Positions 23,497-36,896 are shown, counted from the stretch's first letter. The stretch is 64,000 nucleotides of DNA from Argentina anserina (GCF_933775445.1 NW_026089457.1:1-64000); one strand, 5' to 3'. Numbers and translations: made by a program. Notes: generated from the letters alone by a model not told the origin.

Positions 23497-24542
23497 CACA
23501 CTGGAAACACTCTCAAATTCAATAGAAACTCGCATCAGAAAGGCTTACAGAAAGATACTCAAACGACAATTGAAAAGATACTCAAAGTGCAATAGTAAAC
23601 ATACTCAAACGATAGAAATATACTCAGTTTGAAAGAAACACACGCCCACACTGGAAACACTCTCAAATTCAATAGAAACTCGCATCAGAAAGGCTTACAG
23701 AAAGATACTCAAACGACAATTGAAAAGATACTCAAAGTGCAATAGTAAACATACTCAAACGATAGAAAGATACTCAGTTTGAAAGAAACACACGCCCACA
23801 CTGGAAACACTCTCAAATTCAAGAGAACTCGCATCGAAAGCCGTTCAGAAAGATACTCAAATGAGAATTGAAAAGATACTCAAAATGCAATAGTAAACAT
23901 ACTCAAACGATAGAAAGATACTCAGTTTGAAAGAAACACACGCCCACACTGGAAACACTCTCAAATTCAATAGAAACTCGCATCAGAAAGGCTTACAAAA
24001 AGATACTCAAACGAGAATTGAAAAGATACTCAAAGTGCAATAGTAAACATACTCAAACGATAGAAAGATACTCAGTTTGAAAGAGACACACGCCCACACT
24101 GGAAACACTCTCAAATTCAAGAAAAACTCGCATCGAAAGCCGTTCAAAAAGATACTCAAACGAGAATTGAAAAGATACTCAAATTGCAATAGTAAACATA
24201 CTCAAACGATAGAAAGATACTCAGTTTGAACGAAACACACGCCCACACTTGAAACACTCTCAAATTCAATAGAAACTCGCATCAGAAAGGCTTACAGAAA
24301 GATACTCAAACGAGAATTTAAAAGATACTCAAAGTGCAATAGTAAACATACTCAAACGATAGAAAGATACTCAGTTTCAAAGAAACACACGCCCACACTG
24401 GAAACACTCTCAAATTCAAGAAAAACTCGCATCGAAAGCCGTTCAGAAAGATACTCAAATGAGAATTGAAAAGATACTCAAAATGCAATAGTAAACATAC
24501 TCAAACGATAGAAAGATACTCAGTTTGAAAGAAACACACGCC

Positions 24543-25439
24543 CACACTGGAAACACTCTCAAATTCAATAGAAACTCGCATCAGAAAGGCTTACAGAAAG
24601 ATACTCAAACGAGAATTGAAAAGGTACTCAAAATGCAATAGTAAACATACTCAAACGATAGAAAGATACTCAGTTTGAAAGACACACACGCCCAGACTGG
24701 AAACACTCTCAAATTCAAGAAAAACTCGCATCGAAAGCCGTTCAGAAAGATACTCAAATGAGAATTGAAAAGATACTCAAAATGCAATAGTAAACATACT
24801 CAAACGATAGAAAGATACTCAGTTTGAAAGAAACACACGCCCACACTGGAAACACTCTCAAATTCAATAGAAACTCGCATCAAAAAGGCTTACAAAAAGA
24901 TACTCAAACGAGAATTGAAAAGATACTCAAAGTGCAATAGTAAACATACTCAAACGATAGAAAGATACTCAGTTTGAAAGAGACACACGCCCACACTGGA
25001 AACACTCTCAAATTCAAGAAAAACTCGCATCGAAAGCCGTTCAGAAAGATACTCAAACGAGAATTGAAAAGATACTCAAATTGCAATAGTAAACATACTC
25101 AAACGATAGAAAGATACTCAGTTTGAACGAAACACACGCCCACACTGGAAACACTCTCAAATTCAATAGAAACTCGCATCAGAAAGGCTTACAGAAAGAT
25201 ACTCAAACGAGAATTTAAAAGATACTCAAAGTGCAATAGTAAACATACTCAAACGATAGAAAGATACTCAGTTTCAAAGAAACACACGCCCACACTGGAA
25301 ACACTCTCAAATTCAAGAAAAACTCGCATCGAAAGCCGTTCAGAAAGATACTCAAATGAGAATTGAAAAGATACTCAAAATGCAATAGTAAACATACTCA
25401 AACGATAGAAAGATACTCAGTTTGAAAGAAACACACGCC
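24543..25439 (+). repeat. 897-bp 6-mer HOR, tandem unit 1 of block 2
   Basis: Counterpart of 18641-19537, starting 'cacactgg' rather than 'cacacagg'. It contains 'gacacacacgcc', 'gcatcaaaaagg', 'tttgaacg', 'gaatttaaaag' and 'tttcaaag' in the same order and is followed directly by a second copy. Confidence 0.88.
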
Positions 25440-26336
25440 CACACAGGAAACACTCTCAAATTCAATAGAAACTCGCATCAGAAAGGCTTACAGAAAGATA
25501 CTCAAACGAGAATTGAAAAGGTACTCAAAATGCAATAGTAAACATACTCAAACGATAGAAAGATACTCAGTTTGAAAGACACACACGCCCAGACTGGAAA
25601 CACTCTCAAATTCAAGAAAAACTCGCATCGAAAGCCGTTCAGAAAGATACTCAAATGAGAATTGAAAAGATACTCAAAATGCAATAGTAAACATACTCAA
25701 ACGATAGAAAGATACTCAGTTTGAAAGAAACACACGCCCACACTGGAAACACTCTCAAATTCAATAGAAACTCGCATCAAAAAGGCTTACAAAAAGATAC
25801 TCAAACGAGAATTGAAAAGATACTCAAAGTGCAATAGTAAACATACTCAAACGATAGAAAGATACTCAGTTTGAAAGAGACACACGCCCACACTGGAAAC
25901 ACTCTCAAATTCAAGAAAAACTCGCATCGAAAGCCGTTCAGAAAGATACTCAAACGAGAATTGAAAAGATACTCAAATTGCAATAGTAAACATACTCAAA
26001 CGATAGAAAGATACTCAGTTTGAACGAAACACACGCCCACACTGGAAACACTCTCAAATTCAATAGAAACTCGCATCAGAAAGGCTTACAGAAAGATACT
26101 CAAACGAGAATTTAAAAGATACTCAAAGTGCAATAGTAAACATACTCAAACGATAGAAAGATACTCAGTTTCAAAGAAACACACGCCCACACTGGAAACA
26201 CTCTCAAATTCAAGAAAAACTCGCATCGAAAGCCGTTCAGAAAGATACTCAAATGAGAATTGAAAAGATACTCAAAATGCAATAGTAAACATACTCAAAC
26301 GATAGAAAGATACTCAGTTTGAAAGAAACACACGCC
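25440..26336 (+). repeat. 897-bp 6-mer HOR, tandem unit 2 of block 2
   Basis: A tandem copy of the preceding hexamer, nearly identical to it; the clearest difference is 'cacacagg' at its start. Block 1 has only one such unit, so a single whole-hexamer gain (or loss in the other copy) occurred after the large duplication. This is direct evidence of unequal exchange in steps of six monomers. Confidence 0.9.
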
Positions 26337-27234
26337 CACACAGGAAACACTCTCAAATTCAATAGAAACTCGCATCAGAAAGGCTTACAGAAAGATACTC
26401 AAACGACAATTGAAAAGATACTCAAAGTGCAATAGTAAACATACTCAAACGATAGAAATATACTCAGTTTGAAAGAAACACACGCCCACACTGGAAACAC
26501 TCTCAAATTCAATAGAAACTCGCATCAGAAAGGCTTACAGAAAGATACTCAAACGACAATTGAAAAGATACTCAAAGTGCAATAGTAAACATACTCAAAC
26601 GATAGAAAGATACTCAGTTTGAAAGAAACACACGCCCACACTGGAAACACTCTCAAATTCAAGAGAACTCGCATCGAAAGCCGTTCAGAAAGATACTCAA
26701 ATGAGAATTGAAAAGATACTCAAAATGCAATAGTAAACATACTCAAACGATAGAAAGATACTCAGTTTGAAAGAAACACACGCCCACACTGGAAACACTC
26801 TCAAATTCAATAGAAACTCGCATCAAAAAGGCTTACAAAAAGATACTCAAACGAGAATTGAAAAGATACTCAAAGTGCAATAGTAAACATACTCAAACGA
26901 TAGAAAGATACTCAGTTTGAAAGAGACACACGCCCACACTGGAAACACTCTCAAATTCAATAGAAACTCGCATCAGAAAGGCTTACAGAAAGATACTCAA
27001 ACGACAATTGAAAAGATACTCAAAGTGCAATAGTAAACATACTCAAACGATAGAAATATACTCAGTTTGAAAGAAACACACGCCCACACTGGAAACACTC
27101 TCAAATTCAATAGAAACTCGCATCAGAAAGGCTTACAGAAAGATACTCAAACGACAATTGAAAAGATACTCAAAGTGCAATAGTAAACATACTCAAACGA
27201 TAGAAATATACTCAGTTTGAAAGAAACACACGCC

Positions 27235-28286
27235 CACACTGGAAACACTCTCAAATTCAATAGAAACTCGCATAAGAAAGGCTTACAGAAAGATACTCAA
27301 ACGAGAATTGAAAAGATACTGAAAGTGCAATAGTAAACATACTCAAACGATAGAAAGATACTCAGTTTGAAAGAAACACACGCCCACACTGGAAACACTC
27401 TCAAATTCAATAGAAACTCGCATCAGAAAGGCTTACAGAAAGATACTCAAACGACAATTGAAAAGATACTCAAATTGCAATAGTAAACATACTCAAACGA
27501 TAGAAAGATACTCAGTTTGAAAGAAACACACGCCCACACTGGAAACACTCTCAAATTCAAGAAAAACTCGCATCGAAAGCCGTTCAGAAAGATACTCAAA
27601 TGAGAATTGAAAAGATACTCAAAATGCAATAGTAAACATACTCAAACGATAGAAAGATACTCAGTTTGAAAGAAACACACGCCCACACAGGAAACACTCT
27701 CAAATTCAATAGAAACTCGCATCAGAAAGGCTTACAGAAAGATACTCAAACGAGAATTGAAAAGGTACTCAAAATGCAATAGTAAACATACTCAAACGAT
27801 AGAAAGATACTCAGTTTGAAAGAAACACACGCCCAGACTGGAAACACTCTCAAATTCAAGAAAAACTCGCATCGAAAGCCGTTCAGAAAGATACTCAAAT
27901 GAGAATTGAAAAGATACTCAAAATGCAATAGTAAACATACTCAAACGAGAATTTAAAAGATACTCAGTTTGAAAGAAACACACGCCCACACTGGAAACAC
28001 TCTCAAATTCAATAGAAACTCGCATCAAAAAGGCTTACAAAAAGATACTCAAACGAGAATTGAAAAGATACTCAAAGTGCAATAGTAAACATACTCAAAC
28101 GATAGAAAGATACTCAGTTTGAAAGAGACACACGCCCACACTGGAAACACTCTCAAATTCAATAGAAACTCGCATCAAAAAGGCTTACAAAAAGATACTC
28201 AAACGAGAATTGAAAAGATACTCAAAGTGCAATAGTAAACAAACTCAAACGATAGAAAGATACTCAGTTTGAAAGAGACACACGCC
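27235..28286 (+). repeat. 7-mer HOR (1052 bp)
   Basis: Order: B ('gcataagaaagg', 'gatactgaaagtgc'), B ('acgac', 'aaattgc'), A ('aaatgag'), B ('cacacagg', 'ggtactc'), A (153-bp irregular unit), B ('gcatcaaaaagg'), B ('gcatcaaaaagg'). The series begins again at 28287 with the same first five kinds, so it is locally tandem. The 4 extra bases come from the irregular monomer at 27834. Confidence 0.85.
27834..27986 (+). repeat. Irregular A monomer, 153 bp, second copy
   Basis: Counterpart of 21035-21187 at offset 6799, with the same 'cgagaatttaaaag' patch. The equivalent monomer in the next HOR unit (28886-29034) has normal length, so the patch was lost or never present there. Confidence 0.88.
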
Positions 28287-29484
28287 CACACTGGAAACAC
28301 TCTCAAATTCAATAGAAACTCGCATAAGAAAGGCTTACAGAAAGATACTCAAACGAGAATTGAAAAGATACTGAAAGTGCAATAGTAAACATACTCAAAC
28401 GATAGAAAGATACTCAGTTTGAAAGAAACACACGCCCACACTGGAAACACTCTCAAATTCAATAGAAACTCGCATCAGAAAGGCTTACAGAAAGATACTC
28501 AAACGACAATTGAAAAGATACTCAAATTGCAATAGTAAACATACTCAAACGATAGAAAGATACTCAGTTTGAAAGAAACACACGCCCACACTGGAAACAC
28601 TCTCAAATTCAAGAAAAACTCGCATCGAAAGCCGTTCAGAAAGATACTCAAATGAGAATTGAAAAGATACTCAAAATGCAATAGTAAACATACTCAAACG
28701 ATAGAAAGATACTCAGTTTGAAAGAAACACACGCCCACACAGGAAACACTCTCAAATTCAATAGAAACTCGCATCAGAAAGGCTTACAGAAAGATACTCA
28801 AACGAGAATTGAAAAGGTACTCAAAATGCAATAGTAAACATACTCAAACGATAGAAAGATACTCAGTTTGAAAGAAACACACGCCCAGACTGGAAACACT
28901 CTCAAATTCAAGAAAAACTCGCATCGAAAGCCGTTCAGAAAGATACTCAAATGAGAATTGAAAAGATACTCAAAATGCAATAGTAAACATACTCAAACGA
29001 TAGAAAGATACTCAGTTTGAAAGAAACACACGCCCACACTGGAAACACTCTCAAATTCAATAGAAACTCGCATCAAAAAGGCTTACAAAAAGATACTCAA
29101 ACGAGAATTGAAAAGATACTCAAAGTGCAATAGTAAACACACTCAAACGATAGAAAGATACTCAGTTTGAAAGAGACACACGCCCACACTGGAAACACTC
29201 TCAAATTCAATAGAAACTCGCATCAGAAAGGCTTACAGAAAGATACTCAAACGACAATTGAAAAGATACTCAAAGTGCAATAGTAAACATACTCAAACGA
29301 TAGAAATATACTCAGTTTGAAAGAAACACACGCCCACACTGGAAACACTCTCAAATTCAATAGAAACTCGCATCAGAAAGGCTTACAGAAAGATACTCAA
29401 ACGACAATTGAAAAGATACTCAAAGTGCAATAGTAAACATACTCAAACGATAGAAATATACTCAGTTTGAAAGAAACACACGCC
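28287..29484 (+). repeat. 8-mer HOR (1198 bp)
   Basis: Repeats the first six kinds of the previous 7-mer, with a normal-length fifth unit, then has two B monomers ('acgac' with 'gaaatatactc') in place of the last 'gcatcaaaaagg' B. A third cycle starts at 29485 with 'gcataagaaagg' and goes on for five units before entering the 'ccgagg' territory. One unit carries 'aaacacactc' (about 29137) for 'aaacatactc'. Confidence 0.85.
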
Positions 29485-30830
29485 CACACTGGAAACACTC
29501 TCAAATTCAATAGAAACTCGCATAAGAAAGGCTTACAGAAAGATACTCAAACGAGAATTGAAAAGATACTCAAAGTGCAATAGTAAACATACTCAAACGA
29601 TAGAAAGATACTCAGTTTGAAAGAAACACACGCCCACACTGGAAACACTCTCAAATTCAATAGAAACTCGCATCAGAAAGGCTTACAGAAAGATACTCAA
29701 ACGACAATTGAAAAGATACTCAAATTGCAATAGTAAACATACTCAAACGATAGAAAGATACTCAGTTTGAAAGAAACACACGCCCACACTGGAAACACTC
29801 TCAAATTCAAGAAAAACTCGCATCGAAAGCCGTTCAGAAAGATACTCAAATGAGAATTGAAAAGATACTCAAAATGCAATAGTAAACATACTCAAACGAT
29901 AGAAAGATACTCAGTTTGAAAGAAACACACGCCCACACAGGAAACACTCTCAAATTCAATAGAAACTCGCATCAGAAAGGCTTACAGAAAGATACTCAAA
30001 CGAGAATTGAAAAGGTACTCAAAATGCAATAGTAAACATACTCAAACGATAGAAAGATACTCAGTTTGAAAGAAACACACGCCCAGACTGGAAACACTCT
30101 CAAATTCAAGAAAAACTCGCACCGAAAGCCGTTCAGAAAGATACTCAAACGAGAATTGAAAAGATACTCAAATTGCAATAGTAAACATACTCAAACGATA
30201 GAAAGATACTCAGTTTGAAAGAAACACACGCCCACACTGGAAACACACTCAAATTCAAGAAAAACTCGCATCGAAAGCCGTTCAGAAAGTTACTCAACCG
30301 AGGATTGAAAAGATACTCAAAGTGCAATAGTAAACATACTCAAACGATAGAAAGATACGCAGTTTGAAAGAAACACACGCCCACACTGGAAACACTCTCA
30401 AATTCAATAGAAACTCGCATCAGAAAGGCTTACAGAAAGATACTGAAACGACAATTGAAAAGATACTCAAAGTGCAATAGTAAACATACTCAAACGATAG
30501 AAAGATACTCAGTTTGAAAGAAACACACGCCCACACTGGAAACACTCTCAAATTCAATAGAAACTCGCATCGAAAGCCGTTCAGAAAGTTACTCAACCGA
30601 GGATTGAAAAGATACTCAAAGTGCAATAGTAAACATACTCAAACGATAGAAAGATACGCAGTTTGAAAGAAACACACGCCCACACTGGAAACACTCTCAA
30701 ATTCAATAGAAACTCGCATCAGAAAGGCTTACAGAAAGATACTCAAACGACAATTGAAAAGATACTCAAAGTGCAATAGTAAACATACTCAAACAATAGA
30801 AAGATACTCAGTTTGAAAGAAACACACGCC
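29485..30830 (+). repeat. Partial third cycle and transition into the ccgagg territory
   Basis: Five monomers repeat the preceding series (B 'gcataagaaagg', B 'acgac', A, B 'cacacagg', A 'gcaccgaaag'). From 30233 the first 'gttactcaaccgaggattg' monomer appears, followed by B ('gatactgaaacgac'), a B/A hybrid with 'ccgagg', and B ('acgac'). Both new marks, 'ccgagg' and 'gatacgcagtttg', are absent from the 30 kb to the left. Confidence 0.85.
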
Positions 30831-32174
30831 CACACTGGAAACACTCTCAAATTCAATAGAAACTCGCATCAGAAAGCCGTTTAGAAAGATACTCAAATGA
30901 GAATTGAAAAGATACTCAAAATGCAATAGTAAACATACTCAAACGATAGAAAGATACTCAGTTTGAAAGAAACACGCCCACACTGGAAACACTCTCAAAT
31001 TCAAGAAAAACTCGCATCGAAAGCCGTTCAGAAAGATACTCAAATGAGAATTGAAAAGATACTCAAAATGCAATAGTAAACATACTCAAACGACAGAAAG
31101 ATACTCAGTTTGAAAGAAACACACGCCCACACTGGAAACACTCTCAAATTCAATAAAAACTCGCATCAAAAAGGCTTACAAAAAGATACTCAAACGAGAA
31201 TTGAAAAGATACTCAAAGTGCAATAGTAAACATACTCAAACGATAGAAAGATACTCAGTTTGAAAGAGACACACGCCCACACTGGAAACACTCTCAAATT
31301 CAAGAAAAACTCGCATCGAAAGCCGTTCAGAAAGATACTCAAACGAGAATTGAAAAGATACTCAAATTGCAATAGTAAACATACTCAAACGATAGAAAGA
31401 TACTCAGTTTGAACGAAACACACGCCCACACTGGAAACACTCTCAAATTCAATAGAAACTCGCATCAGAAAGGCTTACAGAAAGATACTCAAACGAGAAT
31501 TTAAAAGATACTCAAAGTGCAATAGTAAACATACTCAAACGATAGAAAGATACTCAGTTTGAAAGAAACACACGCCCACACTGGAAACACTCTCAAATTC
31601 AATAGAAACTCGCATCAGAAAGGCTTACAGAAAGATACTCAAACGAGAATTGAAAAGGTACTCAAAATGCAATAGTAAACATACTCAAACGATAGAAAGA
31701 TACTCAGTTTGAAAGAAACACACGCCCACACTGGAAACACACTCAAATTCAAGAAAAACTCGCATCGAAAGCCGTTCAGAAAGTTACTCAACCGAGGATT
31801 GAAAAGATACTCAAAGTGCAATAGTAAACATACTCAAACGATAGAAAGATACGCAGTTTGAAAGAAACACACGCCCACACTGGAAACACTCTCAAATTCA
31901 ATAGAAACTCGCATCAGAAAGGCTTACAGAAAGATACTGAAACGACAATTGAAAAGATACTCAAAGTGCAATAGTAAACATACTCAAACGATAGAAAGAT
32001 ACTCAGTTTGAAAGAAACACACGCCCACACTGGAAACACTCTCAAATTCAATAGAAACTCGCATCGAAAGCCGTTCAGAAAGTTACTCAACCGAGGATTG
32101 AAAAGATACTCAAAGTGCAATAGTAAACATACTCAAACGATAGAAAGATACTCAGTTTGAAAGAAACACACGCC
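30831..32174 (+). repeat. 10-mer HOR, partial copy (9 monomers)
   Basis: Order: hybrid B ('aaagccgtttag'), A ('cgacagaaag'), B ('gcatcaaaaagg', 'gagacacac'), A ('tttgaacg'), B ('gaatttaaaag'), B ('ggtactc'), A ('aacacactc', 'ccgagg'), B ('gatactgaaacgac'), B/A hybrid ('ccgagg'). These are nine of the ten kinds in the 1496-bp unit, in the same cyclic order. The first monomer is 148 bp because 'aaacacgccc' lacks 2 bp. At 32175 a different kind of unit follows. Confidence 0.85.
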
Positions 32175-34803
32175 CAAACTGGAAACACTCTCAAATTCAA
32201 GAAAACTCGCATCGAAAGCCGTTCAGAAAGATACTCAAATGAGAATTGAAAAGATACTCAGAATGCAATTGTAAACATACTCAAAGGATAGAAAGATACT
32301 CAGTTTGAAAGAGACACACGCCCACACTGGAAACACTCTCAAATTCAATAGAAACTCGCATCAGAAAGGCTTACAGAAAGATACTCAAACGACAATTGAA
32401 AAGATACTCAAATTGCAATAGTAAACATACTCAAACGATAGAAAGATACTCAAACGAGAATTGAAAAGATACTCAAACGAGAATTGAAAAGATACTCAAA
32501 TTGCAATAGTAAACATACTCAAACGATAGAAAGATACTCAGTTTGAAAGAAACACACGCCCACACTGGAAACACTCTCAAATTCAAGAAAAACTCGCATC
32601 GAAAGCCGTTCAGAAAGATACTCAAATGAGAATTGAAAAGATACTCAAAATGCAATCGTAAACATACTCAAACGATAGAAATATACTCAGTTTGAAAGAA
32701 ACACACGCCCACACTGGAAACACTCTCAAATTCAATAGAAACTCGCATCAGAAAGGCTTACAGAAAGATACTCAAACGACAATTGAAAAGATACTCAAAG
32801 TGCAATAGTAAACATACTCAAACGATAGAAAGATACTCAGTTTGAAAGAAACACACGCCCAGACTGGAAACACTCTCAAATTCAAGAAAGACTCGCATCG
32901 AAAGCCGTTCAGAAAGATACTCAAACGAGAATTGAAAAGATACTCAAATTGCAATAGTAAACATACTCAAACGATAGAAAGATACGCAGTTTGAAAGAAA
33001 CACACGCCCACACTGGAAACACTCTCAAATTCAATAGAAACTCGCATCAGAAAGGCTTACAGAAAGATACTCAAACGACAATTGAAAAGATACTCAAAGT
33101 GCAATAGTAAACATACTCAAACGATAGAAAGATACTCAGTTTGAAAGAAACACACGCCCACACTGGAAACACTCTCAAATTCAATAGAAACTCGCATCGA
33201 AAGCCGTTCAGAAAGTTACTCAACCGAGGATTGAAAAGATACTCAAAGTGCAATAGTAAACATACTCAAACGATAGAAAGATACGCAGTTTGAAAGAAAC
33301 ACACGCCCACACTGGAAACACTCTCAAATTCAATAGAAACTCGCATCAGAAAGGCTTACAGAAAGATACTCAAACGACAATTGAAAAGATACTCAAAGTG
33401 CAATAGTAAACATACTCAAACGATAGAAAGATACTCAGTTTGAAAGAAACACACGCCCACACTGGAAACACTCTCAAATTCAATAGAAACTCGCATCAGA
33501 AAGCCGTTTAGAAAGATACTCAAATGAGAATTGAAAAGATACTCAAAATGCAATAGTAAACATACTCAAACGATAGAAAGATACTCAGTTTGAAAGAAAC
33601 ACACGCCCACACTGGAAACACTCTCAAATTCAAGAAAAACTCGCATCGAAAGCCGTTCAGAAAGATACTCAAATGAGAATTGAAAAGATACTCAAAATGC
33701 AATAGTAAACATACTCAAACGATAGAAAGATACTCAGTTTGAAAGAAACACACGCCCACACTGGAAACACTCTCAAATTCAATAGAAACTCGCATCAAAA
33801 AGGCTTACAAAAAGATACTCAAACGAGAATTGAAAAGATACTCAAAGTGCAATAGTAAACATACTCAAACGATAGAAAGATACTCAGTTTGAAAGAGACA
33901 CACGCCCACACTGGAAACACTCTCAAATTCAAGAAAAACTCGCATCGAAAGCCGTTCAGAAAGATACTCAAACGAGAATTGAAAAGATACTCAAATTGCA
34001 ATAGTAAACATACTCAAACGATAGAAAGATACTCAGTTTGAACGAAACACACGCCCACACTGGAAACACTCTCAAATTCAATAGAAACTCGCATCAGAAA
34101 GGCTTACAGAAAGATACTCAAACGAGAATTTAAAAGATACTCAAAGTGCAATAGTAAACATACTCAAACGATAGAAAGATACTCAGTTTCAAAGAAACAC
34201 ACGCCCACACTGGAAACACTCTCAAATTCAATAGAAACTCGCATAAGAAAGGCTTACAGAAAGATACTCAAACGAGAATTGAAAAGATACTCAAAGTGCA
34301 ATAGTAAACATACTCAAACGATAGAAAGATACTCAGTTTGAAAGAAACACACGCCCACACTGGAGACACTCTCAAATTCAATAGAAACTCGCATCAGAAA
34401 GGCTTACAGAAAGATACTCAAACGAGAATTGAAAAGATACTCAAAGTGCAATAGTAAACATACTCAAACGATAGAAAGATACTCAGTTTGAAAGAAACAC
34501 ACGCCCAGATTGGAAACACTCTCAAATTCAAGAAAGACTCGCATCGAAAGCCGTTCAGAAAGATACTCAAACGAGAATTGAAAAGATACTCAAATTGCAA
34601 TAGTAAACATACTCAAACGATAGAAAGATACTCAGTTTGAAAGAAACACACGCCCACACTGGAAACACTCTCAAATTCAAGAAAAACTCGCATCGAAAGC
34701 CGTTCAGAAAGATACTCAAATGAGAATTGAAAAGATACTCAAAATGCAATAGTAAACATACTCAAACGATAGAAAGATACTCAGTTTGAAAGAAACACAC
34801 GCC
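32175..34803 (+). repeat. Mixed monomers with one 238-bp irregular unit
   Basis: Seventeen units. The first is a short A (148 bp, 'aagaaaactcg', start 'caaactgg'). The second is the 238-bp irregular unit described separately. Then come A ('gcaatcgtaaac'), B, A ('gaaagactc'), B, B/A hybrid ('ccgagg'), B, hybrid 'aaagccgtttag', A, B, A ('tttgaacg'), B ('gaatttaaaag', 'tttcaaag'), B ('gcataagaaagg'), B ('ctggagacac'), A ('cagattgg', 'gaaagactc') and A. From about 33.5 kb the order follows that of 54.4-55.5 kb, apart from one extra 'gcataag' B. Confidence 0.8.
32323..32560 (+). repeat. Irregular monomer, 238 bp (150 + 88)
   Basis: A B monomer that reaches 'gatagaaagatactc', jumps back to 'aaacgagaattg', repeats that 23-bp sub-repeat twice in a row, then runs through 'aaattgcaatag' and 'cgatag' again before ending. 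The added 88 bp is 23 + 23 + 23 + 19. It combines the two kinds of event seen separately at 6876 (23 bp) and 17381 (65 bp). I find only one copy, so it is either young or not amplified. Confidence 0.92.
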
Positions 34804-35847
34804 CACACAGGAAACACTCTCAAATTCAATAGAAACTCGCATCAGAAAGGCTTACAGAAAGATACTCAAACGAGAATTGAAAAGATACTCAAAGTGCAAT
34901 AGTGAACATACTCAAACGATAGAAAGATACTCAGTTTGAAAGAAACACACGCCCACACTGGAAACACTCTCAAATTCAATAGAAACTCGCATCAGAAAGG
35001 CTTACAGAAAGATACTCAAACGACAATTGAAAAGATACTCAAAGTGCAATAGTAAACATACTCAAACGATAGAAAGATACTCAGTTTGAAAGAAACACAC
35101 GCCCACACTGGAAACACTCTCAAATTCAAGAAAAACTCGCATCGAAAGCCGTTCAGAAAGATACTCAAATGAGAATTGAAAAGATACTCAGAATGCAATA
35201 GTAAACATACTCAAACGATAGAAAGATACTCAGTTTGAAAGAAACACACGCCCACACTGGAAACACTCTCAAATTCAATAGAAACTCGCATCAAAAAGGC
35301 TTACAAAAAGATACTCAAACGAGAATTGAAAAGATACTCAAAGTGCAATAGTGAACATACTCAAACGATAGAAAGATACTCAGTTTGAAAGAAACACACG
35401 CCCACACTGGAAACACTCTCAAATTCAATAGAAACTCGCATCAGAAAGGCTTATAGAAAGATACTCAAACGACAATTGAAAAGATACTCAAAGTGCAATA
35501 GTAAACATACTCAAACGATAGAAATATACTCAGTTTGAAAGAAACACACGCCCACACTGGAAACACTCTCAAATTCAATAGAAACTCGCATCAGAAAGGC
35601 TTACCGAAAGATACTCAAACGACAATTGAAAAGATACTCAAAGTGCAATAGTAAACATACTCAAACGATAGAAAGTACAGTTTGAAAGAAACACACGCCC
35701 ACACTGGAAACACTCTCAAATTCAAGAGAACTCGCATCGAAAGCCGTTCAGAAAGATACTCAAACGAGAATTAAAAAGATACTCAAATTGCAATAGTAAA
35801 CATACTCAAACGATAGAAAGATACTCAGTTTGAAAGAAACACACGCC
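34804..35847 (+). repeat. 7-mer HOR, copy 1 (1044 bp), 'gtgaacat' marked
   Basis: Order: B ('aatagtgaacatac'), B ('acgac'), A ('cagaatgc'), B ('gcatcaaaaagg', 'gtgaacat'), B ('cttatag', 'gaaatatactc'), B ('cttaccgaaag', 3-bp deletion), C. The substitution 'gtgaacat' for 'gtaaacat' is found only four times in the window, all in this 7-mer and its partial copy. Confidence 0.85.
35553..35699 (+). repeat. B monomer with 3-bp deletion (147 bp)
   Basis: The string 'gatagaaagatactcag' is reduced to 'gatagaaagtacag', a loss of 3 bp. The unit also has 'cttaccgaaag' for 'cttacagaaag'. No other copy in the window shares either change, so this is a private variant (or local error). Confidence 0.8.
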
Positions 35848-36896
35848 CACACTGGAAACACTCTCAAATTCAATAGAAACTCGCATCAGAAAGGCTTACA
35901 GAAAGATACTCAAACGAGAATTGAAAAGATACTCAAAGTGCAATAGTGAACATACTCAAACGATAGAAAGATACTCAGTTTGAAAGAAACACACGCCCAC
36001 ACTGGAAACACTCTCAAATTCAATAGAAACTCGCATCAGAAAGGCTTACAGAAAGATACTCAAACGACAATTGAAAAGATACTCAAAGTGCAATAGTAAA
36101 CATACTCAAACGATAGAAAGATACTCAGTTTGAAAGAAACACACGCCCACACTGGAAACACTCTCAAATTCAAGAAAAACTCGCATCGAAAGCCGTTCAG
36201 AAAGATACTCAAATGAGAATTGAAAAGATACTCAGAATGCAATAGTAAACATACTCAAACGATAGAAAGATACTCAGTTTGAAAGAAACACACGCCCACA
36301 CTGGAAACACTCTCAAATTCAATAGAAACTCGCATCAAAAAGGCTTACAAAAAGATACTCAAACGAGAATTGAAAAGATACTCAAAGTGCAATAGTGAAC
36401 ATACTCAAACGATAGAAAGATACTCAGTTTGAAAGAAACACACGCCCACACTGGAAACACTCTCAAATTCAATAGAAACTCGCATCAGAAAGGCTTATAG
36501 AAAGATACTCAAACGACAATTGAAAAGATACTCAAAGTGCAATAGTAAACATACTCAAACGATAGAAAGATACTCAGTTTGAACGAAACACACGCCCACA
36601 CTGGAAACACTCTCAAATTCAATAGAAACTCGCATCAGAAAGGCTTACAGAAAGATACTCAAACGAGAATTTAAAAGATACTCAAAGTGCAATAGTAAAC
36701 ATACTCAAACGATAGAAAGATACTCAGTTTGAAAGAAACACACGCCCACACTGGAAACACTCTCAAATTCAATAGAAACTCGCATCAGAAAGGCTTACAG
36801 AAAGATACTCAAACGAGAATTGAAAAGGTACTCAAAATGCAATAGTAAACATACTCAAACGATAGAAAGATACTCAGTTTGAAAGAAACACACGCC
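35848..36896 (+). repeat. 7-mer HOR, partial copy 2, then two linking monomers
   Basis: Five monomers (35848-36596) repeat the first five of the 1044-bp unit, including both 'gtgaacat' marks and 'cttatag'; the fifth ends in 'tttgaacg' rather than with 'gaaatatactc'. Two B monomers (36597-36896, 'gaatttaaaag' then 'ggtactc') lead into a full 10-mer. Confidence 0.82.

Larger units (their letters stand above)
22087..28586 (+). repeat. Large duplicated block, copy 2 (6500 bp)
   Basis: Copy of 16185-21787, beginning with the same 'cttccag' B monomer. It is 897 bp longer because the 6-mer at 24543 is doubled. Scattered differences: 'gcatcagaaagg' for 'gcatcaaaaagg' near 23983, 'acgac' for 'acgag' near 23724, 'cacactgg' for 'cacacagg' near 24545, and 'aacaaactc' at about 28240. 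After 28586 the resemblance to block 1 stops. Confidence 0.88.
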
